Source of the DNA: Autumnicola edwardsiae
Lineage (GTDB): Bacteria > Bacteroidota > Bacteroidia > Flavobacteriales > Flavobacteriaceae
Length of the DNA: 64,000 nucleotides
NCBI RefSeq assembly: GCF_031846505.1
Contig: NZ_JAVRHP010000001.1
Location: 73,345-137,344, forward strand
Direction: 5' to 3'
The notes under the pieces: model-generated
Databases searched by the model: none
What the model was told of the DNA's origin: nothing
The model's input: only the letters and a program-made list of their open reading frames with translations
Made by a program: the position numbers and the translations under genes
In this document: one piece after another, positions 18,411 to 27,408 of the stretch
How positions within the stretch are numbered: the stretch's first letter is position 1
How the letters are laid out: every line of letters begins with the position of its first letter

Positions 18411-19618
18411 AACGTAATGAGTCCGTTTTCTAATAAATATTCTTTTCTAATAGTCTGCTCCATTGTATCCATTACCGAAGCCATTATTGTTTCCGACTGT
18501 TTTGGGGTTGACACTTTTAGAAGTTCTGCTTTAACTAATGAATAATAGAAATGTCCATTTGGTAATTCTTTTTCGATGTCCGCCAATAAAATCAAGGCTT
18601 CTTCCCTTCGGTTGGCTTGATGTAATCCGTAGCAAAGGTTTAATTTTACGATGGGGGAATGATGGAATTTCGTAAGTAATTCGTAGAGTTTAATAATTTC
18701 GTTCCAATGTTCGGTATCATATGAATTTGCCGTCATATACTTACTTGCAATCAATGACTCGATGTAAAATCGGTTCAATTTTTCGGGTTTGTGCAAGTAA
18801 CTGAACCCTAAGCTCATTAGCTTCTTATCCCATTTGGCTTGGTCTTGTTTAAAAAGCGAAACGAGTTTGCCTTTGTCAATCTTTGCAGGTATTCTCCCAA
18901 TATGAAAACAAAAAAGGGCTAGTAGGTTTTTAGTTGAATCCTGTTGATATTTTTTAAACAATTCTTTAGCAATAGCAAAGGCTTCCAAACATAAATCTTC
19001 GTTGACAATGGACTGTATTTTGTTATTGAAAGAATCAAAACCAATGTTGAACACCGCATACAAAATTTCCTCAACGGTCACGATTTCGTGTTTGCCAGTT
19101 TTTTTGGTGATTACACTTATAGGTTTGTTCTCAAATTCAAGACGGAAGCTTGCTTTTGCCCTGTTGATACTTTTGTAGATGGCTTCTTGACTTAACAGCG
19201 TACTCTCACTTATTTCGCGGACATTAAGACCGAAAATATTTTTGAGGATGAACATTACCTTTGCTCTATCAGAATTTTTTTTTGAGGATGACAGGAACAA
19301 AATGGTTTCAAGTCGTAAGTCATTTTCTGCCGTTCCGTTTTCTTCGGTTTCGGTCAAATTGGATGCCGGACTTGCCTTGCCCTTTTTTCTGATTTGGTTC
19401 AAAACATCGTTTCGGGCAACAATGAAAAGCCAATTTTCTTTGTTATCGGGAATTTTATCAGCGTTCCAGGTTTTTAAGGATTTCAGAAAAGTATTCTGAA
19501 TAGCGTCCTCAATTTCATTAACGTGATTCGTGCCAAACTGATTGATAAGTGCAGAAAACAACTTTCCGTATAATGCCCGGTAATAGAATTCAATTGCCGA
19601 ATGCCTATTATTGCTCAT
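18407..19618 (-). CDS. ECF-like RNA polymerase sigma factor with C-terminal DUF6596 extension
   Basis: A 403-residue sigma factor. Region 2 (about residues 20-85, ending AIQNTFLKSLKTWNADK...WLFIVARN) and region 4 (about 115-165, VREISESTLLSQEAIYKSINRAK, quoted in part) are followed by a long helical, TPR-like extension typical of the group paired with YciI proteins. The start is set at 19618 (MSNNRHSAIEF), because the frame upstream of it lies entirely within the YciI gene, and this ATG overlaps that gene's end by 11 bases. Coupling with YciI is the known arrangement of this sigma group. The YciI partner is thought to act in its control, but targets are unknown. Confidence 0.85.
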   Translation of the reverse strand: MSNNRHSAIEFYYRALYGKLFSALINQFGTNHVNEIEDAIQNTFLKSLKTWNADKIPDNKENWLFIVARNDVLNQIRKKGKASPASNLTETEENGTAENDLRLETILFLSSSKKNSDRAKVMFILKNIFGLNVREISESTLLSQEAIYKSINRAKASFRLEFENKPISVITKKTGKHEIVTVEEILYAVFNIGFDSFNNKIQSIVNEDLCLEAFAIAKELFKKYQQDSTKNLLALFCFHIGRIPAKIDKGKLVSLFKQDQAKWDKKLMSLGFSYLHKPEKLNRFYIESLIASKYMTANSYDTEHWNEIIKLYELLTKFHHSPIVKLNLCYGLHQANRREEALILLADIEKELPNGHFYYSLVKAELLKVSTPKQSETIMASVMDTMEQTIRKEYLLENGLITL

Positions 19619-19964
19619 ATTGATCCATTTCCATAATGGCGCGAATTTCGGTAGTTCCTCCCCAAAGATGGCACGGGCATTCTTTGGCAAACTGTACGAT
19701 GGTGTCCAAGTCGTTCGCTTGTAACAGGTAGTATCCACCAATCAATTCCTTGGATTCCAAGTAAGGGCCATCTTTTATCACGCATTCTTTCCCCGTGATG
19801 AGTACCCCTTTCTCGTGCAAACCTTCCCCAGAAATCAAATGTCCCGATTCAGCCAACTTGGTCGCCCAAGCCATATGAGCGTTCGCCAATTCTCCCATTT
19901 CTTTTGGCGATAGTTCATTCATTTTTTCAATATCTTCGTGTAGCAGTAATAAGAATTTTTTCAT
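19608..19964 (-). CDS. YciI-family (DGPF) protein
   Basis: A 118-residue cytoplasmic protein with the YCII ferredoxin-like fold. It starts MKKFLLLLHED and carries the DGPYLESKELIGGYYLLQ segment that defines the DGPF/YciI subfamily. It is the first gene of the three-gene unit and overlaps the sigma-factor start. In many bacteria such proteins are paired with ECF sigma factors of this type; enzyme activity is not established. A poly-T/A-rich stretch and the right inverted repeat lie just upstream. Confidence 0.88.
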   Translation of the reverse strand: MKKFLLLLHEDIEKMNELSPKEMGELANAHMAWATKLAESGHLISGEGLHEKGVLITGKECVIKDGPYLESKELIGGYYLLQANDLDTIVQFAKECPCHLWGGTTEIRAIMEMDQYEQ

Positions 19965-20046
19965 TTTATTCTGTTTTTGATTTACTTTAAAGACATTTCA
20001 GGTCATTGGTTTTGGACACTTTTTTAATTTTTTTTGTGATTTTTTT

Positions 20047-20060
20047 GCTTACACACAACA
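20047..20060 (-). repeat. Right inverted repeat of the three-gene cassette-like unit
   Basis: GCTTACACACAACA is the inverted partner of 17918-17931 (one mismatch). It lies 83 bases upstream of the YciI start codon in a gene-free stretch of 167 bases. Confidence 0.55.
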
Positions 20061-20131
20061 TCCAGCTAAAACGATCAGTTTATTTATGATCTCATCAGCA
20101 AATTTTCACAGCTTCAAATTATTTGTCTGCT

Positions 20132-20491
20132 TCAGAAGTAATAAAAGGCGTCCTTTAGATGTTCAATCTTTGTACCTGACTGGTTTTTGATAATCGCAAT
20201 AACATCGAAACGGACTTCCATTTCCAGTTCCTGCTCTTCAGCAAAATAATTTACGGCTTTTAATAACTGCTGAATTTGTTTCTTTTTCACAAAATCCTGC
20301 GGATCACCAAAGTCTGGTGTGCTCCTGGTTTTTACCTCTACGGCGATAAGTACATCTTTCTTCCTGGCGATAATATCCACCTCTGCCTGTTGGTAAACAA
20401 AATTCCTGGCAACAATGGCATAACCGTTCTTTTGCAAAAATTCGGCAGCCAGCTCCTCTCCTTTTTTCCCAAGCAAATTGTGTTTTGCCAT
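20132..20491 (-). CDS. YraN/UPF0102 family putative endonuclease
   Basis: A 119-residue protein of the UPF0102 family, with the PD-(D/E)XK-type nuclease fold: an N-terminal GKKGEELAAEFLQKNGYAIV, then QAEVDIIARKKDVLIAVEVK whose Asp and Glu-Val-Lys are the expected active-site residues, and a C-terminal helix pair. The cellular role is unknown although the fold is that of a nuclease or Holliday-junction-resolvase-like enzyme. It stands as a single minus-strand gene; the flanking gaps hold no other gene. Confidence 0.92.
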   Translation of the reverse strand: MAKHNLLGKKGEELAAEFLQKNGYAIVARNFVYQQAEVDIIARKKDVLIAVEVKTRSTPDFGDPQDFVKKKQIQQLLKAVNYFAEEQELEMEVRFDVIAIIKNQSGTKIEHLKDAFYYF

Positions 20492-20588
20492 ATTTAATTG
20501 AATAAAAATCCAACTAATTTACACAAATAACTGATCTTAAGCACTATGAATTTTTATTGAAGAATAACACTTAAGTAAACGGTTACAA

Positions 20589-20619
20589 GACCAGTCAGGT
20601 TATGAAAACCTGACTGGTC
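20589..20619. repeat. Perfect intergenic palindrome
   Basis: GACCAGTCAGGTT-ATGAA-AACCTGACTGGTC is a perfect 13-bp inverted repeat with a 5-base loop and no T-tract. It lies between the YraN gene and the next lipoprotein gene. The AACCTGA core resembles the palindrome at 27409-27435 in layout, suggesting a family of dispersed hairpins rather than a simple terminator. Confidence 0.7.
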
Positions 20620-20677
20620 GCCGCAAATTATTCGTGTATTAGTGGTTGCATTTTACCCGGTCCACTATCAAAAAATA

Positions 20678-21250
20678 TCAGGATTTTCTTAGTACAATAG
20701 CCTGCACCTTTAAATTCATATTTTCGATCTCCTGCGGCGAAGCTTTTACTACTTGATCGCCATAGAATTTATCTGAAGGTTCATTTTCGGCACCCAGAAA
20801 GACCCTTAAATCGGTATCTTCCAATTTGCCACCATTCCACACTACAGCTCCGCTGTAATCCCATCCAAAACCATAGAAAGAAACCAAAATTCCGTTAATC
20901 CCGTTCAATTCTTTATAGGTTGTACCAACCTTCACCCCCGAGGCAGAACGCCATTTCCCTTCTTCGGCAAAGCGAATATCAAATATTTCATTATTCGCAT
21001 TCCAGGTGATGTGCATTTCATCTTTAGTTCCGGGATAGAGTATCGCGTAAGAGCGCTCTACTGTTCCCTCATCATACAAATTGGTTCCTTCTTCTATATT
21101 AGCATCAGAAAACCGCTCTTTCACCTCCTTTAGGTCATAATCCAGAAGTTTTTCTGCAACAAATTTGTCTGAAGCATCTGTAGTCGCTTGTTTTGTGCTA
21201 TTACAGGAATAAAGACCAATAAAAGCTATTACAAAAAATATTTTCTTCAT
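20678..21250 (-). CDS. Putative lipoprotein of unknown function
   Basis: A 190-residue lipoprotein starting at the ATG 21250 (MKKIFFVIAFIGLYSC, lipidated Cys16). A longer in-frame reading would add 20 residues ahead of an intact signal peptide and is rejected. The mature part contains a KVGTTYKELNGINGILVSFYGFGWDYSGAV region typical of small secreted Bacteroidota proteins of unknown role (quoted in two parts: KVGTTYKELNG and SFYGFGWDYSGAV). Divergent from metG; no domain is recognised. Confidence 0.75.
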   Translation of the reverse strand: MKKIFFVIAFIGLYSCNSTKQATTDASDKFVAEKLLDYDLKEVKERFSDANIEEGTNLYDEGTVERSYAILYPGTKDEMHITWNANNEIFDIRFAEEGKWRSASGVKVGTTYKELNGINGILVSFYGFGWDYSGAVVWNGGKLEDTDLRVFLGAENEPSDKFYGDQVVKASPQEIENMNLKVQAIVLRKS

Positions 21251-21283
21251 GTTCTCTGATTTACTTCCGCAGTATAAAGTACC

Positions 21284-21300
21284 AAAATTGCCATTTTTAA
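21284..21300 (-). repeat. Partial copy of the dispersed AATGGCAATTT repeat
   Basis: AAAATTGCCATTTTTAA matches the inner 14 bases of the repeat in inverted orientation but lacks the GGTCG end. It lies just upstream of a lipoprotein gene. Weak on its own; listed because it fits the pattern of intergenic copies. Confidence 0.35.
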
Positions 21301-21415
21301 AGGGTAGCATAAATGTAGAAACAAATCCTTCATAAGAATGGTCTTTTACAAGAATTTAACTCGTAATATATAGCAGTTGCTTACCTTTACAAGCTCAAAA
21401 AAAGATTAGGAATAA

Positions 21416-23500
21416 ATGAACAACTCTCCACAGAGATATACGATCACTGCCGCTTTGCCATACACCAACGGTCCAATCCATATTGGCCATCTTGCAGGTG
21501 TTTATGTTCCCGCCGATATTTACGCACGTTACCTTAGAATGCACGGCCAGGACGTGGCCTTTGTATGCGGAAGTGATGAGCACGGGGTGCCAATTACTAT
21601 AAAAGCAAAGAAAGAAGGCGTTAGTCCGCAGGATATTGTGGATAAATATGATGCCATCATCAAAAAATCCTTCAAAGATTTTGGTGTCTCTTTCGATAAT
21701 TATTCGCGGACTTCTGCTGAAGTTCACCACGATACGGCATCAGATTTTTTTAAGTCGATGTACGAAAATGGCAAATTTATCGAGGAGACCACAAAGCAGC
21801 TTTACGATGAAAAGGCCGGTCAGTTTCTTGCCGATCGTTTTGTAACCGGAACCTGCCCGAAATGTGGAAATGAAGAAGCTTATGGTGACCAGTGTGAGAG
21901 CTGCGGAACTTCGCTTAACGCGACAGATTTAATTAATCCGAAATCAGCAATTACCGGAGCAACACCTACTTTAAAAGAGACCAGGCACTGGTTTTTGCCT
22001 TTGGATCAATATGAAGACTGGCTGAAAGAATGGATTCTTGAAGGCCATAAAGCTGACTGGAAAACGAATGTTTACGGACAGGTGAAATCCTGGATCGACG
22101 ATGGCTTAAGGGCCCGCGCCGTAACCCGCGATCTTGATTGGGGAATTCCTGTGCCCGTGGAAGGGGCTGAAGGGAAAGTGCTCTATGTATGGTTTGATGC
22201 CCCAATTGGTTATATTTCTTCTACCAAAGAATGGGCAGCGCACGAAGGCAAAGACTGGGAACCTTACTGGAAAGATGAAAACACCAAGCTTGTTCATTTT
22301 ATAGGAAAAGACAATATCGTTTTTCACTGCATTATTTTCCCCACGATGCTGAAGGCACACGGAGACTATATCTTACCAGATAATGTTCCTGCAAACGAAT
22401 TCCTGAACCTGGAAGGCAAAAAACTTTCCACTTCTAAAAACTGGGCAGTTTGGCTGCACGAGTACCTGGAAGATTTTCCAAATCAGCAGGATGTATTGCG
22501 CTACGCGTTAACCGCAAACGCACCCGAAACTAAGGATAACGATTTTACCTGGAAAGATTTTCAGGCAAGGAACAACAACGAACTAGTGGCGATATTTGGC
22601 AATTTCATTAACCGTGTTGTTGTTCTTACCAATAAATATTACGACGGAATTGTTCCGGAACCCAATGTATATTCTGAAGTTGATGAAGCTACGATTGCTG
22701 AATTAAAAGCATATCCGGCGGTGATTGCAAGTTCAATTGAAAAATACCGTTTCCGGGAAGCACAGGCTGAATTGATGAACCTGGCGCGCTTAGGAAACAA
22801 ATATCTTGCCGATGAAGAGCCGTGGAAATTGATAAAAACCGATGAAGAACGGGTGAAAACGGTGATGTATGTGGCTTTGCAAATAGCTTCTGCCCTTGCA
22901 ACTTTAAGCGAACCATTTTTACCTTTTACTTCAGTTAAACTTAAAGGCATCCTTAAAATTACAGATGCCGTGGAAAACCAGGGAGAAAAAGAACCACAGT
23001 GGGACAAGATTGCCACGAAAAGATCTTTACTTCCGGCAGGACACCAAATTGGAAAAGCAGAGCTGCTCTTCAGTAAAATAGAAGATTCAGAAATCGAAAA
23101 ACAACTGGAAAAACTAGAAGCTACAAAAACTGCAAACGCAGCCGAAAATCAGAAAGTGGAGCCTCAGAAGGAAATTGCGAATTTCGACGATTTTACAAAA
23201 ATGGACTTGAGGGTCGGAACTATCATTGAAGCTCATAAAATGCCAAAAACCAAAAAATTACTGGTTTTAAAAGTCGACACAGGTCTTGACAAAAGAACCG
23301 TAGTTTCGGGTATTGCAGAGCATTTTAGTCCTGAAGATATTATTGGCAAGAAAGTTACCGTCCTCGCCAACCTTGCTCCCAGAAAATTACGCGGAGTAGA
23401 AAGCGAAGGCATGATCTTAATGACCGAAAATGCTGGAGGTAAGCTGGTTTTTGTAAATCCTGATGAAGATGGTGTTGAAAATGGAACTACGATAAATTAA
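21416..23500 (+). CDS. metG: Methionyl-tRNA synthetase with C-terminal tRNA-binding domain
   Basis: Charges initiator and elongator tRNA-Met. It is a 694-residue class I synthetase. HIGH is at residues 22-25, a CPKCG...CESCG zinc knuckle lies near 146-162, and the KMSKS loop is present as KLSTSKNW near 335. The helical anticodon domain follows. The C-terminal hundred residues form the dimerising Trbp111/EMAP-II-like tRNA-binding domain (FTKMDLRVGTIIEAHKMP). The linker between them (about residues 555-595) is rich in Lys, Glu and Ala. A TACCTTTA element at 21382 is a weak candidate -7 box. Confidence 0.98.
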   Translation: MNNSPQRYTITAALPYTNGPIHIGHLAGVYVPADIYARYLRMHGQDVAFVCGSDEHGVPITIKAKKEGVSPQDIVDKYDAIIKKSFKDFGVSFDNYSRTSAEVHHDTASDFFKSMYENGKFIEETTKQLYDEKAGQFLADRFVTGTCPKCGNEEAYGDQCESCGTSLNATDLINPKSAITGATPTLKETRHWFLPLDQYEDWLKEWILEGHKADWKTNVYGQVKSWIDDGLRARAVTRDLDWGIPVPVEGAEGKVLYVWFDAPIGYISSTKEWAAHEGKDWEPYWKDENTKLVHFIGKDNIVFHCIIFPTMLKAHGDYILPDNVPANEFLNLEGKKLSTSKNWAVWLHEYLEDFPNQQDVLRYALTANAPETKDNDFTWKDFQARNNNELVAIFGNFINRVVVLTNKYYDGIVPEPNVYSEVDEATIAELKAYPAVIASSIEKYRFREAQAELMNLARLGNKYLADEEPWKLIKTDEERVKTVMYVALQIASALATLSEPFLPFTSVKLKGILKITDAVENQGEKEPQWDKIATKRSLLPAGHQIGKAELLFSKIEDSEIEKQLEKLEATKTANAAENQKVEPQKEIANFDDFTKMDLRVGTIIEAHKMPKTKKLLVLKVDTGLDKRTVVSGIAEHFSPEDIIGKKVTVLANLAPRKLRGVESEGMILMTENAGGKLVFVNPDEDGVENGTTIN

Positions 23501-23631
23501 TTACGACTGCGCACTGATAGAAAATGATTTTCGAAAAGTCCCGTATTAAAACCTAAAATTCCCTTAATCCCGCTGCCACTCTTTTCTGTATTTTTTATCT
23601 TAAAGAAGATTTTGCTTTAATCAGGAAAAGT

Positions 23632-24891
23632 ATGCGCCAGCTCATTATAAAAATTCCGAAGGGACATAAAGATAAGGTTTTAGACACTGTTTCGGAATTT
23701 GAGGGGAAAAACACTATTGATCTCTCTTCAGAAAAAGAAGATGTTTTCCTGGTTTTTCTTTCAAATAATAAGGTAAACGATTTTCTAAAAAAGCTTGATG
23801 CTTTTGAACAACCGGAAATCAGTTTAATTCCCAGAGGTGTAATTACGCTTTACCCTCCCGCAAATGAAGCCCCGGAACAGGTCGCCGATGTAAAACCAAA
23901 GAGTTCTATGGAAATCTACCTGGGCGGCATCCAAAGCGTAGGTTCTATTTTTGGGTTAGTTGGTTATTCCATAGCTGCAGGAATCATTGTGTGGATTGGA
24001 CTATACACCACAACTGTATATCTGCTGGTGGCCGCCATGCTGGTGGCACCTTTCGCCGGACCGGCGATGAATGCGGCTCTGGCCACTGCCTCGGGAAAAA
24101 TGCCACTTCTAAAGAGCAGCCTGATGCGTTACGGACTCGCGATTACAAGCGGGATTGCTACCAGTTTCATTTTATCCGCAATTTTCCCGTTAGAAACCCT
24201 GACTCCTCTTATGGTGGAAGTGAGCCACGTTTCTCGGGTAGCTTTGTTTTTGCCTATTATTTCGGGTTTTGCGGGAGCTATTAATATCTGCCAGTCTGAA
24301 AGAGATAGCCTTGTCTCTGGTGCCGCCGTCGGAATTTTGGTAGCTGCTTCCCTTGCACCGCCTGTTGGACTGGTTGGTGCCGGGATTTATATAATGGATT
24401 GGGAAGTTGTTTTTAGCAGTATTTTCAGGATCGTACTACAGCTGCTGGGAATTCATCTTGCCGCTACTCTGGTGTTTTATTTCTACGGAAAAGTTACCCC
24501 CACGGGCGTCCGCTTTCTTAAAGGCAGCAAAAAAGTAGCAATCACCACCAGCAGCATTGTGATACTGGGCATAGGCGCAATGATCTTCTGGCAGTTCAGT
24601 AAGCCGCCATTTTTGCGCAAGGCCAGCATGAATACCGAATTAACCGAAAGAATGGACAACGAACTAAAGAATCTGAATTATATCAGGATAATTAATAAGA
24701 ACGTAACTTTTACCAACACCAAAATCAACGACAAACCTACGGTAAACTTTCAGGCTACCGTTTTACCGAAAGACACACTCATTTCAGATGAAGCTTTAAA
24801 AAATGCAATTATCAATCACCTTAAAGAAAATGTCAATTACCAGAATGAAAATATTCATAAGGTATATCAGATTAATGTGGTAAGGGAGTAA
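23632..24891 (+). CDS. DUF389 membrane protein
   Basis: A 419-residue inner-membrane protein of the DUF389 (TIGR00341) family. A soluble N-terminal alpha/beta domain (about residues 1-90) precedes about seven membrane helices (about 105-325), with the conserved AAMLVAPFAGPAMNAALATA and GAAVGILVAASLAPPVGLVGAG stretches (each quoted in part). A C-terminal soluble domain follows. Transport activity has been suggested for the family but no substrate is known. The ATG at 23632 begins MRQLIIKIPKG. It stands alone, convergent with the HicAB pair. Confidence 0.88.
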   Translation: MRQLIIKIPKGHKDKVLDTVSEFEGKNTIDLSSEKEDVFLVFLSNNKVNDFLKKLDAFEQPEISLIPRGVITLYPPANEAPEQVADVKPKSSMEIYLGGIQSVGSIFGLVGYSIAAGIIVWIGLYTTTVYLLVAAMLVAPFAGPAMNAALATASGKMPLLKSSLMRYGLAITSGIATSFILSAIFPLETLTPLMVEVSHVSRVALFLPIISGFAGAINICQSERDSLVSGAAVGILVAASLAPPVGLVGAGIYIMDWEVVFSSIFRIVLQLLGIHLAATLVFYFYGKVTPTGVRFLKGSKKVAITTSSIVILGIGAMIFWQFSKPPFLRKASMNTELTERMDNELKNLNYIRIINKNVTFTNTKINDKPTVNFQATVLPKDTLISDEALKNAIINHLKENVNYQNENIHKVYQINVVRE

Positions 24892-24953
24892 TTTCGATAG
24901 GATTTTAAAAGCAGCCTAAAAACTTTTGAAGATAATATCACTAAAATTATAAT

Positions 24954-25367
24954 TTAAGTGAAATGAACGCTCATTAATTCCTTACCTAATTTATGTAAAC
25001 CCTTCTCTATTTTTAAAGATTTTTCATCGCTCAGTTTTACAAATCCTCTTGATATTTTCCTGATGTAGTTAGGGCTTTCCCCGATTGCCTCGGCAAATGC
25101 TGATTTATTTATAAATTTAAATTCTTCAAAGAATTGTTGAATATCAAGATAAAATTCAATTTCTGAATTCTTTAAAACTTCTGCTTCTTTAATTTTTTTC
25201 TGCTCTTCTAAATATTCAATCTGGTACTCGATAACCTCCTGAATATTTTCCTTCACTTCCTGGATATTTTCGCCGGCAGTGTAAATAGCCGGATATTCTT
25301 TTGCATATGCACTATAACCAGTACCAGATTTTTCCAGAAGTATTGGTAATTTAGTTTTATGTTCCAT
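24954..25367 (-). CDS. hicB: HicB-type antitoxin
   Basis: A 137-residue antitoxin. The N-terminal partial RNase-H-like HicB fold (residues 1-65; LPILLEKSGTGYSAYAKEYP) is the toxin-binding half. The C-terminal 60 residues form a helix-turn-helix-like domain (NKSAFAEAIGESPNYIRKISRG) that would bind the operon promoter. It lies 47 bases downstream of hicA on the same strand, in the usual toxin-first order of hicAB. The longer gap than usual is notable but both frames are complete. Confidence 0.85.
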   Translation of the reverse strand: MEHKTKLPILLEKSGTGYSAYAKEYPAIYTAGENIQEVKENIQEVIEYQIEYLEEQKKIKEAEVLKNSEIEFYLDIQQFFEEFKFINKSAFAEAIGESPNYIRKISRGFVKLSDEKSLKIEKGLHKLGKELMSVHFT

Positions 25368-25414
25368 TGTTGACGTTGATCGTTATTGATGTTATTGCTA
25401 AGTTTAAAATGGCA

Positions 25415-25600
25415 TTAACTGAGCCCCGCATCTTTTAAAATACTCCTTTCTGTTCCCTTCTTCAACTCCTGACTTCGATGCCGGGGGAGTGGAATTTGTC
25501 CTTTTTTAGTCGGATGCCTGTACAAGTCGTGCTTTTTTCCGTTCCTGTGGAGGTACCACCCATCCCTCATAAGAATTTTTAGCATTTCGCTTACTTTCAC
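25415..25600 (-). CDS. hicA: HicA-type mRNA interferase toxin
   Basis: A 61-residue dsRBD-like toxin that cleaves mRNA independently of ribosomes. The family pattern is complete: SEMLKILMRDGWYLHRNGKKHDLYRHPTKKG (residues 4-33 in two parts: SEMLKILMRDGWYLHR, then GKKHDLYRHP with the catalytic His at about 24) and PLPRHRSQELKKGTERSILK. The start is GTG at 25600, giving VKVSEML; the ATG 15 bases further in would cut the first helix. A -7 promoter box lies 20 bases upstream. First gene of the hicAB operon. Confidence 0.88.
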   Translation of the reverse strand: MKVSEMLKILMRDGWYLHRNGKKHDLYRHPTKKGQIPLPRHRSQELKKGTERSILKDAGLS

Positions 25601-25619
25601 TAATAAGAACTTTAAATTA

Positions 25620-25627
25620 CAAATATA
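25620..25627 (-). promoter_or_regulatory. -7 promoter element of hicAB
   Basis: On the minus strand this reads TATATTTG, an exact TAnnTTTG match, ending 20 bases before the hicA GTG. HicB probably represses here. Confidence 0.5.
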
Positions 25628-25712
25628 AGGAACAGAAATGTTCTTTACAGTACTAAGAAAATTTGAATTATTTTTTTCTATTAAAAATTACGAGTATCTA
25701 TAAAATCAACCT

Positions 25713-25907
25713 CTAATCTTTCTCTTTTATTCTTTGGGTGCAAACGGGAATAAGAACTACAAGATTAATTAGAAAAATCAGCAAAAAAGCCAGCGAAAGT
25801 CCTGTAATTACATAGTAGGTATCGTATGTATTAAGGCTGAAAAATTCTTTCCTAAGTAAAATTCCACAGATCAAAATTAGAACAGATAAAAACAAGGTAT
25901 ACTTCAC
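25713..25907 (-). CDS. Small two-helix membrane protein
   Basis: A 64-residue protein with two hydrophobic segments (residues 3-19 and 32-56) and a basic tail TQRIKEKD. It starts 9 bases after the DUF5689 stop codon on the same strand, so it is likely the last gene of the TonB receptor/DUF5689 operon. No family is recognised. Supported by the membrane pattern and spacing only. Confidence 0.5.
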   Translation of the reverse strand: MKYTLFLSVLILICGILLRKEFFSLNTYDTYYVITGLSLAFLLIFLINLVVLIPVCTQRIKEKD

Positions 25908-25916
25908 GCTGCCAAT

Positions 25917-27317
25917 TTAGTTAGAAAATCCTGTCACCCTCACATTATCGACATCATAAGTAGTGGTTTTGTCGGGAATTCCTCCAAGATAGTGAAATCC
26001 AAAGTGCACTGTGCCTTCCAAACAGGAAATATCAATTTTTGTATGGGTGTAGGCGGTACCGTTTTGGCTGGTGGGTCCCATGGGGATATTCGCCTCCAGA
26101 AGCTGCCATTCAGTAGTTTTAGGATTTCCGGTAAAATTTGTGGTCACGTAGATATCTAATATCGTGGCATTATCAAAGGAGGCCATAACATCTGCGGAAA
26201 ACACTTCTCCTGTGCTCCCGCTAAGGTCTATGCCCGGAGTTACGAGCCATGCCTCCAGAAGATTCTCGGTAGTATTGTAAGCTGAAATCCTGAAATATCG
26301 GTTACCGTTCCTGGTTCCCGGTTTAAATTTTTCACTGCCGCCACTAACATTCACGTTCCTCCAGTCCCGGTTTCTTAAAGCGGTTAAGGTAGTGACATCA
26401 GTAAAGTCTTCATTAAAAATCACCTCAGGCCCTTCAGTAAGATTTTCACCACATTTAAAGAATACCGGGTCACATCTTTCTCCTGAAAATTCCAAATCGC
26501 GGGGAGTATTCAACACCAGCGCGTAAAAATCATCATAAAAATCCCGACTTAAAACTGCCTTTACACTTCCCGATTGCTGCGGAAGCAGCAAAGATCGAAA
26601 ATCGGCAAAAGTACTTGTACTCAACATTGCAGTCGCGCCAGATGCACAACTTTCCAGTTGTCGCACCCCATCGTACTCATCTACATTTTCTGAAGCAAAA
26701 GAAAAAATATGCTCATTTCTTACCAGGTTTCGGTTAAATTGGACATTCTCCACCTGCACAAAAAGGTTCTTATAACGATCACTGAAATCTGTTATCTTTA
26801 ACTTGAGCGGAACGATTCCCGCTGTGACTTCAGAGCGGATAAGATGTTCGTCGATTAAAGAATTAGGAATGGCCACCACGTCTCCCCTGTTTTGGATCCC
26901 CAATTGAAGAACTCCATTGTTATACCACAAACTAAGGGCATCGGGTTTTACAAACACCTTTCTTCCAAAGTTAAAGCTGTCGTGAAGGGAATTATCATCT
27001 ACTAAAATCACAATTCCCGAAGTGGGATTTTCCGGTTTGTCCTGCAGCACCAGTTCTTTATAAAAATTGCCACCTTCATCACTGGAAACCACATAAGCTT
27101 CAAAATAAATCCCGGTGTCCTGAAACGTATAAATTTCACCGGTTTCTATATTAAAATTTCCTTTCACCGCAGAAATACTGGTTAAGTTTCCCTCTACCAC
27201 TACCTCTTTTTCTTCAATTTCCGGCAGGTCAAAATCATCGGTCTGCACACAGGAAGTTAGGAACAGGAGTATTGCTGCAGTGCCTGCAAAAAGATTTTTT
27301 CTAATATTTTCTTTCAT
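25917..27317 (-). CDS. DUF5689 lipoprotein with C-terminal jelly-roll (choice-of-anchor J-like) domain
   Basis: A 466-residue surface lipoprotein with lipobox LTSC (Cys23). The DUF5689 region (about residues 40-275) resembles OB-fold modules found next to secreted nucleases. The C-terminal 170 residues form a beta-sandwich (NEDFTDVTTLTALRNRDW ... VHFGFHYLGG ... TTYDVDNVRVTGF), the choice-of-anchor J pattern. It follows a TonB receptor gene and is near two exported nucleases, which suggests binding of an extracellular polymer; this is inference. Confidence 0.8.
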   Translation of the reverse strand: MKENIRKNLFAGTAAILLFLTSCVQTDDFDLPEIEEKEVVVEGNLTSISAVKGNFNIETGEIYTFQDTGIYFEAYVVSSDEGGNFYKELVLQDKPENPTSGIVILVDDNSLHDSFNFGRKVFVKPDALSLWYNNGVLQLGIQNRGDVVAIPNSLIDEHLIRSEVTAGIVPLKLKITDFSDRYKNLFVQVENVQFNRNLVRNEHIFSFASENVDEYDGVRQLESCASGATAMLSTSTFADFRSLLLPQQSGSVKAVLSRDFYDDFYALVLNTPRDLEFSGERCDPVFFKCGENLTEGPEVIFNEDFTDVTTLTALRNRDWRNVNVSGGSEKFKPGTRNGNRYFRISAYNTTENLLEAWLVTPGIDLSGSTGEVFSADVMASFDNATILDIYVTTNFTGNPKTTEWQLLEANIPMGPTSQNGTAYTHTKIDISCLEGTVHFGFHYLGGIPDKTTTYDVDNVRVTGFSN

Positions 27318-27408
27318 AATAAAGCTAATAAACGTTTAAAATTAACACCTATGTTATTACAAGGCTCCAGTTGTTTCTTTAAATAAATTTTTTAAACCTC
27401 TTTTTAAA

